Source: an uncultured Porphyromonadaceae bacterium (GTDB lineage Bacteria; Bacteroidota; Bacteroidia; Bacteroidales; Muribaculaceae). Taken from it: a stretch of 44,960 nt of DNA. The position numbers were made by a program, and so were the translations under genes. Position 1 is the stretch's first letter. Each line of letters begins with the position of its first letter. The stretch is from assembly GCA_947643665.1 (NCBI GenBank), contig CANRWW010000022.1, positions 1 through 44,960 on the forward strand, in the 5' to 3' direction. The notes below the pieces were generated by a model that was given only the letters and a program-made list of their open reading frames with translations, was not told where the DNA came from and did not search any database. Of the stretch, positions 8,851 to 19,200 are shown piece by piece.

Positions 8851-8896
8851 AAAACCAACCGGCCATTTGGAAGAAGCCAAATGGCCGGTTGGTTTT
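8851..8896. terminator. Bidirectional terminator between cydB and catalase
   Basis: Perfect 20-bp stem (8851-8870 with 8877-8896) around AAGAAG. One side begins with an A-run and the other ends with a T-run, so it can terminate transcripts from either side; cydB (plus) and catalase (minus) converge on it. The rest of 8734-8957 holds nothing else I can name. Confidence 0.85.
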
Positions 8897-8957
8897 ACAA
8901 TATCTGAAACAAAAATATCATACCCGGCATACAACCGCCCTATGGCGAACGGCTACG

Positions 8958-10469
8958 TCACTTACGTGCAGGAATCTCACGTTTGTCCCATACGGGATGG
9001 GCTGGATCCTCTGCCACAAGTGCTTCTTCAAGGCTGATACCTAATGCATCGGCCAGTTTCGCACCATAAGTCGGATCGGCATTATGGCACGCCCTCACAT
9101 GCCTTTGTTTTATGAACAACGGAACTCCCTCCATCGCTCTTGCCGTATTCTCACACGTCAGTTTCTGCTCTTCAGGGGGCATGAGACGCCACAACTTTCC
9201 AGGCTGCGTATAGTAGTCATCGTCATATTCACGCTCATCGTAGTTGTATGCTGCTCCATGCAACTCAAGTGGCGGTTCTTTCAGCCGGGGAGAATCTTTC
9301 CATTCCCCGAAACTGTTAGGTTCATACGAAATTGTAGCACCAACGTTTCCATCAGTACGCATCATACCATCACGGTGATATGAATGGAACGGGCATTTAG
9401 GCTGATTCACTGGTATAAGGTTGTTATTCACCCCAAGCCTGTAACGTTGTGCGTCGCCATATGAGAAGAGCCGCCCCTGAAGCATCTTGTCTGGAGAGAA
9501 GCCTATTCCCTCAACCACGTTCATCGGGTTGAACGCCGCCTGTTCAATCTCAGCGAAAAAATTCTCTGGATTTCTGTTCAGCTCCAGGATTCCTACATCA
9601 CGCAGCGGGAAGTCTTTATGATACCACACTTTGGTAAGATCAAACGGATTGATATGGTATTCCTTGGCCTCTTCCTCTGTCATCAGCTGAACCTGCAGAA
9701 GCCAACGGGGATAATCGCCGCGCTCAATGGCCTCAAAAAGATCGCGTTGGTTAGACTCACGGTCTTTGGCAATCACTTTTTCCGCCTCTTCATCAGTGAG
9801 ATTCTTTATCCCCTGCAAAGTCCTGAAATGGAATTTAACCCATGTGCGCTTGTTGTCCTTATTATAGAAACTGTATGTATGGCTTCCGAAGCCGTGCATA
9901 TGCCGGAACGACGCCGGTATACCTCTTGGAGACATGGTTATTGTCACTTGATGGAGAGCTTCAGGCAGGAGGGTCCAGAAATCCCAATTGCTTGTCGGAC
10001 TACGCAGCCCTGTACGCGGATCGCGCTTGATCGCATGATTCAGGTCAGGAAACTTCAACGGATCACGCAAAAAGAATACCGGAGTATTGTTACCTACAAG
10101 ATCCCAGTTACCCTCGTCGGTATAAAACTTCATGGCAAACCCGCGTATGTCCCTTTCGGCATCGGCGGCTCCACGCTCTCCGGCAACGGTGGAAAACCGC
10201 ACAAGGCATTCAGTCTTTTTTCCGACCTCCGAAAAAATGGAAGCACGCGTAAACTCCGTTATATCATTTGTTACCGTAAAAGTGCCGAAAGCCCCGGATC
10301 CCTTGGCGTGCATGCGCCTTTCCGGTATCACCTCACGGTCAAAATGGGCAATCTTTTCAGTATACCATGGATCCTGAAGCAATACGGGACCACGCACTCC
10401 TGCTGTCTGAATGTTCTGGTTATCGGCAATCGGCCTGCCGTTTTCTGCAGTAAGTCTTTGTTTTTTCAT
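8958..10469 (-). CDS. katA: Monofunctional haem catalase
   Basis: Cytoplasmic haem enzyme converting hydrogen peroxide to water and oxygen. The 503-residue length and sequence fit a small-subunit, clade-3-like catalase. Visible residues: catalytic His54 in [12 protein letters not shown], Asn127 in [10 protein letters not shown], and the proximal haem ligand Tyr337 in [15 protein letters not shown]. The distal channel segment [19 protein letters not shown] is present. Start 10469 gives [19 protein letters not shown], a usual catalase opening. The gene converges on the cyd operon, and together they form a local oxygen-defence cluster: cytochrome bd consumes oxygen, catalase removes peroxide. 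No exact -7 box or OxyR-type site could be identified in the 227-bp upstream region shared with the divergent sigma-factor gene. Confidence 0.96.
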   Translation of the reverse strand: MKKQRLTAENGRPIADNQNIQTAGVRGPVLLQDPWYTEKIAHFDREVIPERRMHAKGSGAFGTFTVTNDITEFTRASIFSEVGKKTECLVRFSTVAGERGAADAERDIRGFAMKFYTDEGNWDLVGNNTPVFFLRDPLKFPDLNHAIKRDPRTGLRSPTSNWDFWTLLPEALHQVTITMSPRGIPASFRHMHGFGSHTYSFYNKDNKRTWVKFHFRTLQGIKNLTDEEAEKVIAKDRESNQRDLFEAIERGDYPRWLLQVQLMTEEEAKEYHINPFDLTKVWYHKDFPLRDVGILELNRNPENFFAEIEQAAFNPMNVVEGIGFSPDKMLQGRLFSYGDAQRYRLGVNNNLIPVNQPKCPFHSYHRDGMMRTDGNVGATISYEPNSFGEWKDSPRLKEPPLELHGAAYNYDEREYDDDYYTQPGKLWRLMPPEEQKLTCENTARAMEGVPLFIKQRHVRACHNADPTYGAKLADALGISLEEALVAEDPAHPVWDKREIPARK

Positions 10470-10696
10470 ATAAGAGAATATTCAAGTTCGTTTGTTAAAT
10501 AAAACCTACCGGAACGGTTCTTTGTTCAGACCGGCGTTTTGCCATATCCAGGATTATCCGTATCTTTAAAACATCCAACAAAATATATTGCACACCCATA
10601 CAGATATATGGCCGTATGTGAATCGCAAAAAAAATGAATTAAAAGGTTAGTCTTTTTTCTACTTAAGGGTATTTAAGATAAAAGACGTGACAAGAA

Positions 10697-11176
10697 ATGA
10701 CTAAGGAAGAAATCAAACAGCTGTTTATCAGTCACTATGCCAAAATGTACAGAGTGGCACGAACCATACTGTACGATGAGCATGAGAGCAAAGATGTGGT
10801 CAGCGACATCTTTGAGCGACTGCTTCGCGGACAGATCGTGCTCTCGCCTGATACAGCCGAACGCTATCTGCTGACAAGCGTCCGGAACCAATGCATAAAA
10901 CGACTGAACCATAACGAGGTAAAACGGCAGTTTGCCGACAGCTATGATCCTGATCCGGAAGACAGCGATGAAGATAACCGCCTGAATGAGGTTGTGGAGT
11001 TCGCGAAACGCAACCTTACCGAACAGGATCTTCGCATTTTCCACCTCCGCTTCACCGAAGGATACAGCTATGAGGAGATCGCCGTCATGGAAGGGATCAG
11101 CAAAGTAGCTGTATGGAAGCATCTGTCACATCTGCTCAACATCATCAGAAACAATTTTAATTCAAGCGGAAAATGA
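10697..11176 (+). CDS. ECF-type RNA polymerase sigma factor
   Basis: Sigma-70 family regulator of 159 residues. Region 2 spans roughly residues 8-70 (FISHYAKMYRVARTILYDEH, then the DVVSDIFERLL helix), and region 4 spans roughly 105-155 with the helix-turn-helix YSYEEIAVMEGISKVAVWKH. The linker is acidic (DPDPEDSDEDN). Its stop overlaps the start of the next gene by ATGA (11173-11176), so the two are translationally coupled. The partner is a membrane protein with a short cytoplasmic N-terminus, which is the expected architecture for a sigma/anti-sigma pair. The target promoters are unknown; no SusCD genes adjoin this pair, unlike the second sigma factor at 14500. Confidence 0.9.
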   Translation: MTKEEIKQLFISHYAKMYRVARTILYDEHESKDVVSDIFERLLRGQIVLSPDTAERYLLTSVRNQCIKRLNHNEVKRQFADSYDPDPEDSDEDNRLNEVVEFAKRNLTEQDLRIFHLRFTEGYSYEEIAVMEGISKVAVWKHLSHLLNIIRNNFNSSGK

Positions 11177-12363
11177 GACACTCAGACGATATAAAAGACA
11201 TATTTTGGGATATGCAGCAACATCCGGAAAATTACTCCGACGGCCAGATAGAGGAGATGATGGCCGAACTTGACAAACCTGTGGATGTGGAGGCCGCATG
11301 GCAGGATTTCAGCCACAAATATATTGCAGGAGAGACAAAGCATGCTGCCGTATGCCAACCGGCAAAACGCATATACATGCGTTGGATGCATGGCATTGCC
11401 GCTATGGCTGTGGCAGCCCTTGGAATTTGGGGCATCAAGACATTCACAACCAGACAGGAAGTATTGCTGCTGACAGAAAATACTGCCAACGGTGAATATT
11501 GCCATAAGCCCGACGACATTAATCCGGATCACATGCAATCTGACCTGCTTATAGCGCAAACCGCACCTATGATCAAAGATACGACCAACACACACACTGA
11601 AGTCGCAAGCAAAAAGATTCAATCCGGCGATAAAATCCAAGTGCGGGGAACAAGGTCCCTTTCCAAAAAAGATGAGGAGCCGCTCGTGATTGTCAACGGC
11701 CGCAGGATAGCGAAACTTGACCTGCTTGAGATCTTCAATGTCGAAGACATCGACAGCATCAGGGTCTATAAGGATGAGGAGAAAAAGGCGGAATATGAAG
11801 CCCGGTTCGGAACACCGGCAAAACACGGCATAATCAATATTACTTTGAAAACAGACTGTGAACATGCATATGCCGATATATTGAACCCTGTTTCCGCCTC
11901 CTGGGATGTTTACTCCCAAGTAGAGAAAAAGCCTGAATTTCCGGGAGGAGAGGATGCCCTCACTGAGTATCTAAAAGAAAATGTGAAATATCCTGCCGAG
12001 TTTCCGGACTCTTTAATCACCGGAAGAGTCATGGTAAGTTTCGTCGTAGCAAGCGATGGCTCAACCAGGGATTTTAAAATTATACGCTGTCGGTTAAAGA
12101 ATGCCGATATGACGGCTTGCACAGACTCCACGATCATCGGCATTTTCACCGACGAGGCCATACGCGCCTGTCGTATGATGCCCCGATGGACGCCTGGCGG
12201 GATGTACACCAACGACGGGTATAAGAAGGTCAATGTCAGATACACCGTGCCGATAAGATTCGGCAGACAGGATACCGGCGCACAAACTGGGACAGGGCTA
12301 CGTATCAGAGGAGACCGAAATGACGCAGAGCATTCACAACACCGTGATCGTCCACGGCAGTAG
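11173..12363 (+). CDS. Membrane protein with plug-like segment and TonB C-terminal domain, probable sigma partner
   Basis: A 396-residue protein with an acidic cytoplasmic N-terminus (1-68; DIFWDMQQHPENYSDGQIEE and a W-x-x-F pair at 43-46), one transmembrane segment (about 70-90), a periplasmic linker, a segment at 168-227 resembling the plug region of SusC receptors (PLVIVNGRRI, VEDIDSIRVYKD, ARFGTPAKHGIINITLK), and a TonB C-terminal domain at about 252-363 (KPEFPGGEDALTEYLKENVK, GRVMVSFVVASDGS, YTVPIRF). TonB domains contact outer-membrane receptors; the coupling to an ECF sigma gene suggests an anti-sigma or signal-relay role, which is inference. The last 33 residues (364-396) are polar, Arg-rich and fall outside the fold; they overlap the convergent phosphatase gene by 59 bp, suggesting that an earlier stop codon was lost. 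Confidence 0.75.
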   Translation: MRHSDDIKDIFWDMQQHPENYSDGQIEEMMAELDKPVDVEAAWQDFSHKYIAGETKHAAVCQPAKRIYMRWMHGIAAMAVAALGIWGIKTFTTRQEVLLLTENTANGEYCHKPDDINPDHMQSDLLIAQTAPMIKDTTNTHTEVASKKIQSGDKIQVRGTRSLSKKDEEPLVIVNGRRIAKLDLLEIFNVEDIDSIRVYKDEEKKAEYEARFGTPAKHGIINITLKTDCEHAYADILNPVSASWDVYSQVEKKPEFPGGEDALTEYLKENVKYPAEFPDSLITGRVMVSFVVASDGSTRDFKIIRCRLKNADMTACTDSTIIGIFTDEAIRACRMMPRWTPGGMYTNDGYKKVNVRYTVPIRFGRQDTGAQTGTGLRIRGDRNDAEHSQHRDRPRQ

Positions 12364-13099
12364 TCACATAATCGGCGATAGACTTCACCTGCTCTTCGGC
12401 ATTGCCCATGGCAATGCCGATATTGGCATGCCGCAGCATCCCCATGTCATTGCCGCCGTCGCCGAAAGCCATGGTCTGGCACAGCAGCAGCCCGTGCCGT
12501 TCAAGCATGCAGTCAATCCCCACGCTCTTATCACTCCCTTTGGGTATGATATCGCAGAAATAAGGATTCCAACTCGTAGCCTCGCAACCCAATAAGACCT
12601 TATCGAACAGGCCGCTATGTACACGTGCCTGTTCCGACCCGAAAGCCATCAATTGCACGATCTCTTTTCCGCGGATCGTATCAAGAGGAGCCGTGCGTAC
12701 ATATGGCATATTGAGCATCTCCTTTATACGCGCCACATTCTCGTCTTCCTTATTGATTATTATCCCGCCATCATCCGGAATCGCCACAATAGGCATATCG
12801 CTTACAGCCGCGAAGTCTATCATGCGGTCCATATCATCAGACGGTATGCAATGCTTGTATATCACAGTCTTCTTGTCAGCCTCAAGGCAAAGGCTGCCGT
12901 TGGCTGTGACAAAGCCGTCGGTCTCAAGCGCGCCTAAATTATCAATCCAGCTTATATGGCGTCCTGTGGCTATAAATACTTTTATCCCCTTTCTCCTTAC
13001 AGAAGCCAGAACTTCTATAACCTCTGCCGAAGGCTCTTGGGCGCCAAAAGGCACAAGAGTGCCGTCTATATCAAAAAATAGTGCTTTTATATCGTTCAT
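12305..13099 (-). CDS. HAD-superfamily hydrolase, Cof-like
   Basis: Soluble HAD phosphatase of 264 residues, class IIB (Cof/YbjI type), likely acting on sugar or nucleotide phosphates. Motif I is FFDIDGTLV with nucleophile Asp10 and Asp12; motif II is in FIATGRH; motif III Lys is in KGSDKSVGID; motif IV is MAFGDGGNDMGML. A C2-type cap lies between motifs II and III. Its start overlaps the stop of the aldo/keto reductase by ATGA (13096-13099), so the pair is translationally coupled, and both probably use the promoter near 14243-14273. The 3' end overlaps the convergent TonB-domain gene by 59 bp. The exact substrate cannot be read from sequence. Confidence 0.9.
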   Translation of the reverse strand: MNDIKALFFDIDGTLVPFGAQEPSAEVIEVLASVRRKGIKVFIATGRHISWIDNLGALETDGFVTANGSLCLEADKKTVIYKHCIPSDDMDRMIDFAAVSDMPIVAIPDDGGIIINKEDENVARIKEMLNMPYVRTAPLDTIRGKEIVQLMAFGSEQARVHSGLFDKVLLGCEATSWNPYFCDIIPKGSDKSVGIDCMLERHGLLLCQTMAFGDGGNDMGMLRHANIGIAMGNAEEQVKSIADYVTTAVDDHGVVNALRHFGLL

Positions 13100-14049
13100 A
13101 ACAGTATCTCGTCTATCCGCTTCAATTCATCAGTCGTAAAATACAGGTTATCCAATGCCTTGAGGCTGTCTTTAAGTTGTGCCGACGAACTTGCACCGGC
13201 AATTACCGATGTGACGATATCCTTGCTCAAAAGCCATGAAAGCGACATCTGAGCAAGCGACTGCCCCCTCTCCAGTGCCAGCGCATTGAGTTTGCTGATG
13301 CGTCCAAGCAATTCGTGAGTGATATCCTCGCGGTGAAGGAACACTCCGCTTTTCGCCACACGCGAATCCGACGGGATCCCGTCAAGATAGCGGTTGGTAA
13401 GCAGACCCTGCGCCAGAGGGGAGAAAGCGATCAGTCCCAGCCCCTTCTCTTTCACAAAGTCAAGGTGTGCCTCCTCCGGTTTGCGCGACATCATGTTATA
13501 CCGGTCCTGATAGATAAGGCATCTCACATGCTGCTCTGCCATAATGCGGCATGCCTCGGTTGCCTTGTCCACGGGATACTTTGACAAGCCGACATACAAC
13601 GCTTTTCCTTGCTTTACAATATCAACAAGAGCCTGCACCGTTTCCTCCAGCGGTGTTTCCGGACAATATCTGTGGCTGTAAAATATATCGAAATACTCCA
13701 GGCCGGTACGCTTAAGGCTCTGGTTTATGCTTGCAATCAGGTATTTCCTTGATCCACCGTCGCCATAAGGACCGTCCCACATCAGATGCCCCGCCTTTGA
13801 CGATACGATTATCTCGTCGCGGTGAGTTCTCAGCCCTTCAGCCATAATGCGGCCGAAATTGGTCTCTGCGCTTCCCGGAGGCGGTCCGTAATTATTTGCA
13901 AGATCAAAATGTGTGACCCCCTTGTCAAAAGCACAAAACACGGTCTCTTTCATCGTGGCGTACCTGTCGGTATCACCAAAATTATGCCACATGCCAAGTG
14001 AGACCAGAGGCAACTGCAGCCCGCTATTTCCACAAAACCTATATTTCAT
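13096..14049 (-). CDS. Aldo/keto reductase, YghZ/MgrA-like
   Basis: NADP(H)-dependent oxidoreductase with a TIM-barrel fold, 317 residues. The catalytic tetrad is visible as Asp49, Tyr54 (DLANNYGPPPGS), Lys85 (VSSKAGHLMWDGPYGDGGS) and His126 (IFYSHRYCPETP). The WDGPYG-GGSRKYL segment and SPLAQGLLTNRYLDG are typical of the L-glyceraldehyde-3-phosphate reductase (YghZ) branch, so methylglyoxal or triose detoxification is plausible, but substrate assignment is inference. It is the first gene of a two-gene operon with the HAD phosphatase. A leader of about 187 nt separates it from the predicted promoter. Confidence 0.93.
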   Translation of the reverse strand: MKYRFCGNSGLQLPLVSLGMWHNFGDTDRYATMKETVFCAFDKGVTHFDLANNYGPPPGSAETNFGRIMAEGLRTHRDEIIVSSKAGHLMWDGPYGDGGSRKYLIASINQSLKRTGLEYFDIFYSHRYCPETPLEETVQALVDIVKQGKALYVGLSKYPVDKATEACRIMAEQHVRCLIYQDRYNMMSRKPEEAHLDFVKEKGLGLIAFSPLAQGLLTNRYLDGIPSDSRVAKSGVFLHREDITHELLGRISKLNALALERGQSLAQMSLSWLLSKDIVTSVIAGASSSAQLKDSLKALDNLYFTTDELKRIDEILL

Positions 14050-14499
14050 AATATTTCCGATAGATTATGTATCCCCTGAATTAAAACAGCCTAACCTGAA
14101 ACAGGCAATACCGTTGTATAACCGATATAAAATAAAAAATCCCAACAAGCTAAATTTAAGCCCATTCCGATTTTATAAAGCACCCAAGAAGAGGACACTA
14201 ATTATAAATTGATTTTTTCAATATCAAAAATCTTTGATTAAGCAAAGGTACAACAAAGTTACCTATTTAACAATTACCCATCCAAATCTCCGATATGTCT
14301 ACTCTCAACAATCAAAAGATCAATAACTGCCAAGTATGATGGCTGCGGAAATGCAGAAAACCGTTGTTGGTGCCAAGCATAAATACTATCTTTCCTATGT
14401 AAATCTCACAACTATTGCTAACTTTACGGTGTTATAAAATAAACATATTGCGCAGAATACCCAGTTTACATGTGATAATATGTTAATAACCAATGAGGT
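14050..14499. other. 450-bp gene-free divergent region
   Basis: AT-rich spacer between the aldo/keto reductase (minus) and the PUL sigma factor (plus). It holds the minus-strand promoter at 14243-14273, and a small GATTTTT/AAAAATC hairpin near 14211-14233 in the reductase leader. On the plus strand only a partial -7 box (TAACTTTA, about 14420) precedes the sigma gene. No open frame with coding character was seen. Confidence 0.5.
14243..14273 (-). promoter_or_regulatory. Promoter of reductase-phosphatase operon
   Basis: On the minus strand: TTG (14271-14273), 20-nt spacer, TACCTTTG (14243-14250), an exact TAnnTTTG match. A second -7-like TAACTTTG lies at 14254-14261 within the spacer and could give an alternative start. 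Confidence 0.6.
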
Positions 14500-15069
14500 A
14501 TGAAGCTAAAAACAGATGGCAGTAATTGGAATGATGAATTTGGCGTCTTTTCCGGGATATATGACGGATATTGGAAAAAGGTACTCTGGTTCACGCGTCT
14601 GTATCTGACCGATTCATATGAACAGGAGGAAGTCGTGCAGGAGGCTTTTATCAGGCTATGGGAGATGCGCGATGAGATAGACCATCATAGAAGCATTGAC
14701 GGACTGCTGTTTATCATAACACGAAATCTTATTTTTGACCGCAGACGCAGATCGCTCAACGAATCGGCCTTGAAAGATGCATTAAAACAGATGGCCGAGA
14801 TAGAGTATGACATGGAGGAGCAGATTGATGCAGATAACCTCAGGGAATATGTTGAAAAACTTGTTGAACTGTTGCCTGAGAGACAACGCGAATCATTCAT
14901 ATTGAGCCGTTACAAACATCTGAGTGTAAAAGATATCGCAAGCAGGATGTCTATATCGGAAAGGGGGGTTGAGCGCAACATATATCTGGCGCTTAAGTTC
15001 TTGAGGAAGCATCTGCCGATGTTTATCCTTTTTATGGAGTGTGCCGGGAGGCACAGCGATGTGGGGTAA
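14500..15069 (+). CDS. ECF sigma factor of the PUL
   Basis: Sigma-70 family regulator of 189 residues of the type that precedes fecR-susC-susD in Bacteroidota. Region 2 (about 20-85) contains YEQEEVVQEAFIRLWEMRDE and FIITRNLIFDRRRR; region 4 (about 125-175) contains LPERQRESFILSRYKHLSVKDIA with the helix-turn-helix ISERGVERNIYLALK. The gene leads the PUL, with fecR 120 bp downstream and a SusC carrying an STN domain after that, so it is expected to be released from FecR when the receptor is occupied and then to drive the PUL. The start at 14500 yields a 15-residue polar leader before region 2. No complete housekeeping promoter was seen upstream. Confidence 0.93.
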   Translation: MKLKTDGSNWNDEFGVFSGIYDGYWKKVLWFTRLYLTDSYEQEEVVQEAFIRLWEMRDEIDHHRSIDGLLFIITRNLIFDRRRRSLNESALKDALKQMAEIEYDMEEQIDADNLREYVEKLVELLPERQRESFILSRYKHLSVKDIASRMSISERGVERNIYLALKFLRKHLPMFILFMECAGRHSDVG

Positions 15070-15189
15070 CCGGGCGTATTGTGCCATTTTAAATAAAAAA
15101 GTTAAAAAAATGATAAGAGAGGTTGTAGTAGCAGCTTCTCCGGCAGCGTATTTATTTATGTAGGCACAAAACTCTGCCTGATTACCTGT

Positions 15190-16104
15190 ATGAATAAAAA
15201 TTACCTTAAACTGATATCAGAGTGGAAACTTTTTGCCAGCCTTCTCAAAAAACAGTGGGATGAATCTGCGGACTCATTGGAACTGACTGATGAAGCTGAA
15301 GTTAAGCGACGTATATGGGATGGCGTTGTGGAAGGTATCAACCGCAGCAGACGGCGCGGTATCCGAATACTGACAAGAGCCGGGGTAGCCGCCAGCATAG
15401 CGGTGCTTGCCGTTGCATTATTGATGTGGTTTCCCAAAAGTAGCGGTGATGAAGAGCGCTATGCCGATGCGCCGGACGAAGTGTGGACATCTGTCGGCCC
15501 GCATAATTACCAGTTGCCAGACGGCACTCAGGTGTGGCTTGAGAGCGGCAGCCGCATAACAGTGGCGAAAAACTTTCTTGATGACCGCAGGGTGAATCTT
15601 GACGGTAATGCAACTTTTGATGTGGCTAAGGTTAAAGGACGGAATTTCACTGTGGTGTCGAATGGTTCGGATGTGGTAGTAAAAGGCACATGTTTTTCAA
15701 TCCATAACGGGGCTAAGTTGAATCTGACGCTTTTTAGCGGAGCGGTTGAGTTTATACCGTCGAAAGGAGGGAAATCAATAGAGTTGCATCCTTCAGAACT
15801 CCTGACCTATAATGCCACCGACGGAAAAGTGGAGGTAAAGGAGATTCCGCGCTCGTTGCAATGGGACGACGGAACCTACAGGATTTCGCAAATCAACCTC
15901 CATGATCTTGTGGATTTCATAGAGAGCCGTTATGATGTGGAAATTACAGTGGCAGGCAATGTGAACCAAAACAATTTGCGCATGACCGCTTCGGTGAGGT
16001 ATGACGAGCCTGTGGATTCGATTATAGACCGGATCTGCTATGTATTCAAACTTGATTGTGCGCAAAGAGGGAAGAAATATGTGTTGTCGGAAGGAGGCAA
16101 CTGA
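15190..16104 (+). CDS. FecR-family anti-sigma factor
   Basis: Inner-membrane anti-sigma regulator, 304 residues. Order of parts: cytoplasmic sigma-binding N-terminus (1-60, with basic NRSRRRGIRI before the membrane), one transmembrane helix (about 62-81), a periplasmic FecR domain (about 95-200; YQLPDGTQVWLESGSRI, DDRRVNLDGNATFDV, VVKGTCFSI), and a C-terminal DUF4974/STN-like domain (about 225-300; RISQINLHDLVDFIESRYDV). The periplasmic end is expected to touch the STN domain of the SusC encoded next, and the cytoplasmic end to hold the sigma factor encoded before it. Length and order are normal for the family; no damage is visible. Confidence 0.93.
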   Translation: MNKNYLKLISEWKLFASLLKKQWDESADSLELTDEAEVKRRIWDGVVEGINRSRRRGIRILTRAGVAASIAVLAVALLMWFPKSSGDEERYADAPDEVWTSVGPHNYQLPDGTQVWLESGSRITVAKNFLDDRRVNLDGNATFDVAKVKGRNFTVVSNGSDVVVKGTCFSIHNGAKLNLTLFSGAVEFIPSKGGKSIELHPSELLTYNATDGKVEVKEIPRSLQWDDGTYRISQINLHDLVDFIESRYDVEITVAGNVNQNNLRMTASVRYDEPVDSIIDRICYVFKLDCAQRGKKYVLSEGGN

Positions 16105-16258
16105 TTCCGAGCCAGATTTCATGTCGGTGCAGCCGCAAAGATGAACGACATGCCAGATACTTATTTACAGTGTGACTATACACACCGGCGCTTCCAATCC
16201 GCAGGTGTGCCGATACAATATTATATTAACCTTAATTATCTAACCCAATCATTAACCA

Positions 16259-19200
16259 ATGAATCTAATTTCCAAATTGCGATTGACGGCTCTGCGGAGG
16301 ATTGCTACCACTCTCCTGCTTGTTGTGTCAGGCGTTGTGGCGGTATCAGCCCAGATTGCAGTCAAAGGTGAGAGGATTGACGCTGCTGAAGCTATCAGAC
16401 AGATAGAAAAAGCGTCGGGCTATACCTTCTCATTCAATGCCGATGACCTTAAAGGTATCCAGGCATTGACATACAACTGTGAAGGGGATATCCAGCAAGT
16501 GCTTGCATGTGTGTTTGGTGGCACCGACATGGAATGGCAGGTACATGGCAAAAGTGTGAGCCTCAAAAAAACATCGAAACAGACGGCTACCGAGCGGAAA
16601 CGCATAGTGAGCGGTGTTGTTATTGACGGCGCTAACGAAGAACCTATTATCGGGGCTGTGGTGAGTGTAAAAGACTCAAAGACAAATGCCGTTACAGATA
16701 TTGACGGTCATTTCGATATTTCGTTTACCGGCAAAAGCTGCACGCTTGAGGTCTCTTATCTCGGTTATGACAAGCAGTCGGTATATATTACCGACCAGGG
16801 GACGGTCAACATCACCATGCAGCCGGCAAACGAGATGCTGGGAGAAGTAGTAGTAGTGGGAGCGGGCACGCAGAAGAAAATTTCAGTGACCGGGGCGATT
16901 TCCACTGTGAAAGGTGCCGAATTCCGTGCACCATCGTCGAACCTCACCAACAATCTTGCCGGCAAACTGGCTGGTGTGATAGCCGTGACCAACAGCGGAG
17001 AGCCCGGCAGCGGCTCAAGTTTCTATATCCGAGGCATCAACACATTCGGCGGTCGCACGGCTCCCCTTATCCTTCTTGACGGGGTGGAAATATCGGCAAA
17101 CGACCTCAACAACATCCCGCCGGAAAACATTGAGAGTTTCTCAATCCTCAAAGACGCTTCGGCTACAGCAATATACGGGGCGCGCGGTGCCAACGGCGTG
17201 ATGCTTGTAACCACCAAAAACGGCGAGGAGAACACCAAGGCCCGTATTTCAGTGACTTATGAGCATTCGCTCCTGCAGCCGGTCAACATGGTGGAGTATG
17301 TTGACGGTGCCACTTATATGGAAACTTACAACGAAGCCCAGCGGATGCGTCTGCCTGATGTGACACCAAAATATTCACAGGAACGCATTGACAATACCCG
17401 CGCAGGTATCAACCAATATCTCTACCCCGATGTTGACTGGCGCGGATTGATGATGAAGAAACTGACACAGAGCCAGCGCGCCAATGTAAACATCACCGGC
17501 GGCGGTTCGAAGGTGACATATTACATGTCGCTGCAGATGAACCACGACAGCGGTGCGCTTGATGTCCCGAAAAACTATTCGCTAAACAACAACCACAACC
17601 TGTGGCGCTATATATTCCAGAACAATATAGAGTATAAGGTAACCTCGTCAACCAAACTGGGCATGCGCATCAATGCACAGATAGCCCATCAGACCTCGCC
17701 AAACACATCTTCGTCGGAAATCTTCCAGCAAGTACAGTATAACAACCCTGTGGATTATCCGGCAGTATATCCCGACGACGGAAACGGCCACTTGAAATTC
17801 GGTTCCGACATCATCTCGGCGGGATCATATTTCACCAACCCATATGCCAACATGCTCAACTCCTTCAAGGAGTCAAATGAGAACAAGCTCAACGTATCGG
17901 TCAACCTTGACCAAAAACTTGATTTCCTGACCAAAGGCCTGTCGCTGACGGCGCTTGTCAATTTCAACAGCTGGTACTATTCGTCATACACCCGCTCCCT
18001 GAAACCATATTATTATCGTGTGCTTCCCGGAAGCTATAACCCTGCCGCAGACACCTATGTACTTGAGCAATTGCAAAAAGGCGAGGATTTCATCAACGAG
18101 TCAAGCATCTACAAAACCGGCGACAACCTGTTTTATTTCGATGCTCGCGTGAACTACAACCGCACCTTCGGCCCCCACTCCGTTACCGGCATGCTGATGT
18201 ATATGATGCGGGAGAACCGCAATAACATTCTTCCAAGCCGCAACCAAGGCTTCTCAGGACGTGCCACATATGACTATGACCACCGATATCTGGTGGAGTT
18301 CAACTTCGGGTATAACGGGACCGAACGTCTGGCAAAGGATGATCGCTTTGAGTTTTTCCCTGCCGCTTCTATCGGATGGGTGATAAGCAACGAAAAATTC
18401 TGGGAGCCGCTCAACCGCATTGTCACCCACATGAAGGTGCGCAGTTCATACGGCCTTGTAGGTTCTGATGAGACGGGTGTGAACGCCGGCGCTCCATATT
18501 ACATGTATAAGTATGGCGTGGCACTTTACGGCAAAGACCCATATGGGCGTACATTCTTCAAGACCGGTCAGACCCCGTCTAATGCATTCGAGGCCTCAGG
18601 TCCTGAAATTACGGATTATCCTGTTGTGAACGGTTCGTGGGAAAGGTCGAAACAGTTTGACGTCGGTGTGGACCTTCGACTGTTTGACCAAGTTGCCATC
18701 ACCTTTGATTACTTCAACTACAAACGCGACCGTATTCTGCTGCAACGCGCATCGTTCCCATCAATTATGGGCTACCAAGGGGTGAAACCTTGGGTGAATA
18801 TGGGTAAGGTTGACAACCGTGGCTTCGAGTTGAGCGTGAACTGGATCAAACGCCTGACAAAAGACCTGGCGATTGACCTGCGCGGCAACTTCACATATGC
18901 CGAGAACAAACTGGTCTATAAGGACGAACCGGATTACCCATACACATGGCAGGTTGAGACCGGCAAGCCGCTCGGAGCCACTTACGGTTTCATTGCCGAC
19001 GGGCTCTTCAAAGACCAGGCTGATATAGACAACCATGCCGACCAGAGCTTTTTCGGATCCACTGTGATGCCCGGCGATATAAAATACCGCGATGTCAACG
19101 GCGACGGACAGATCAACACCGACGACCGTGTGATGCTCTCGCCCTACGGCAACCAGCCACGAATCCAATATGGTTTCGGAGTGAGTGTGCAATGGCGCGA

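Noticed and set aside
16141-16371. 76-codon frame before susC
   Set aside because: Runs into the susC signal peptide in another frame and resembles nothing; left as upstream region.
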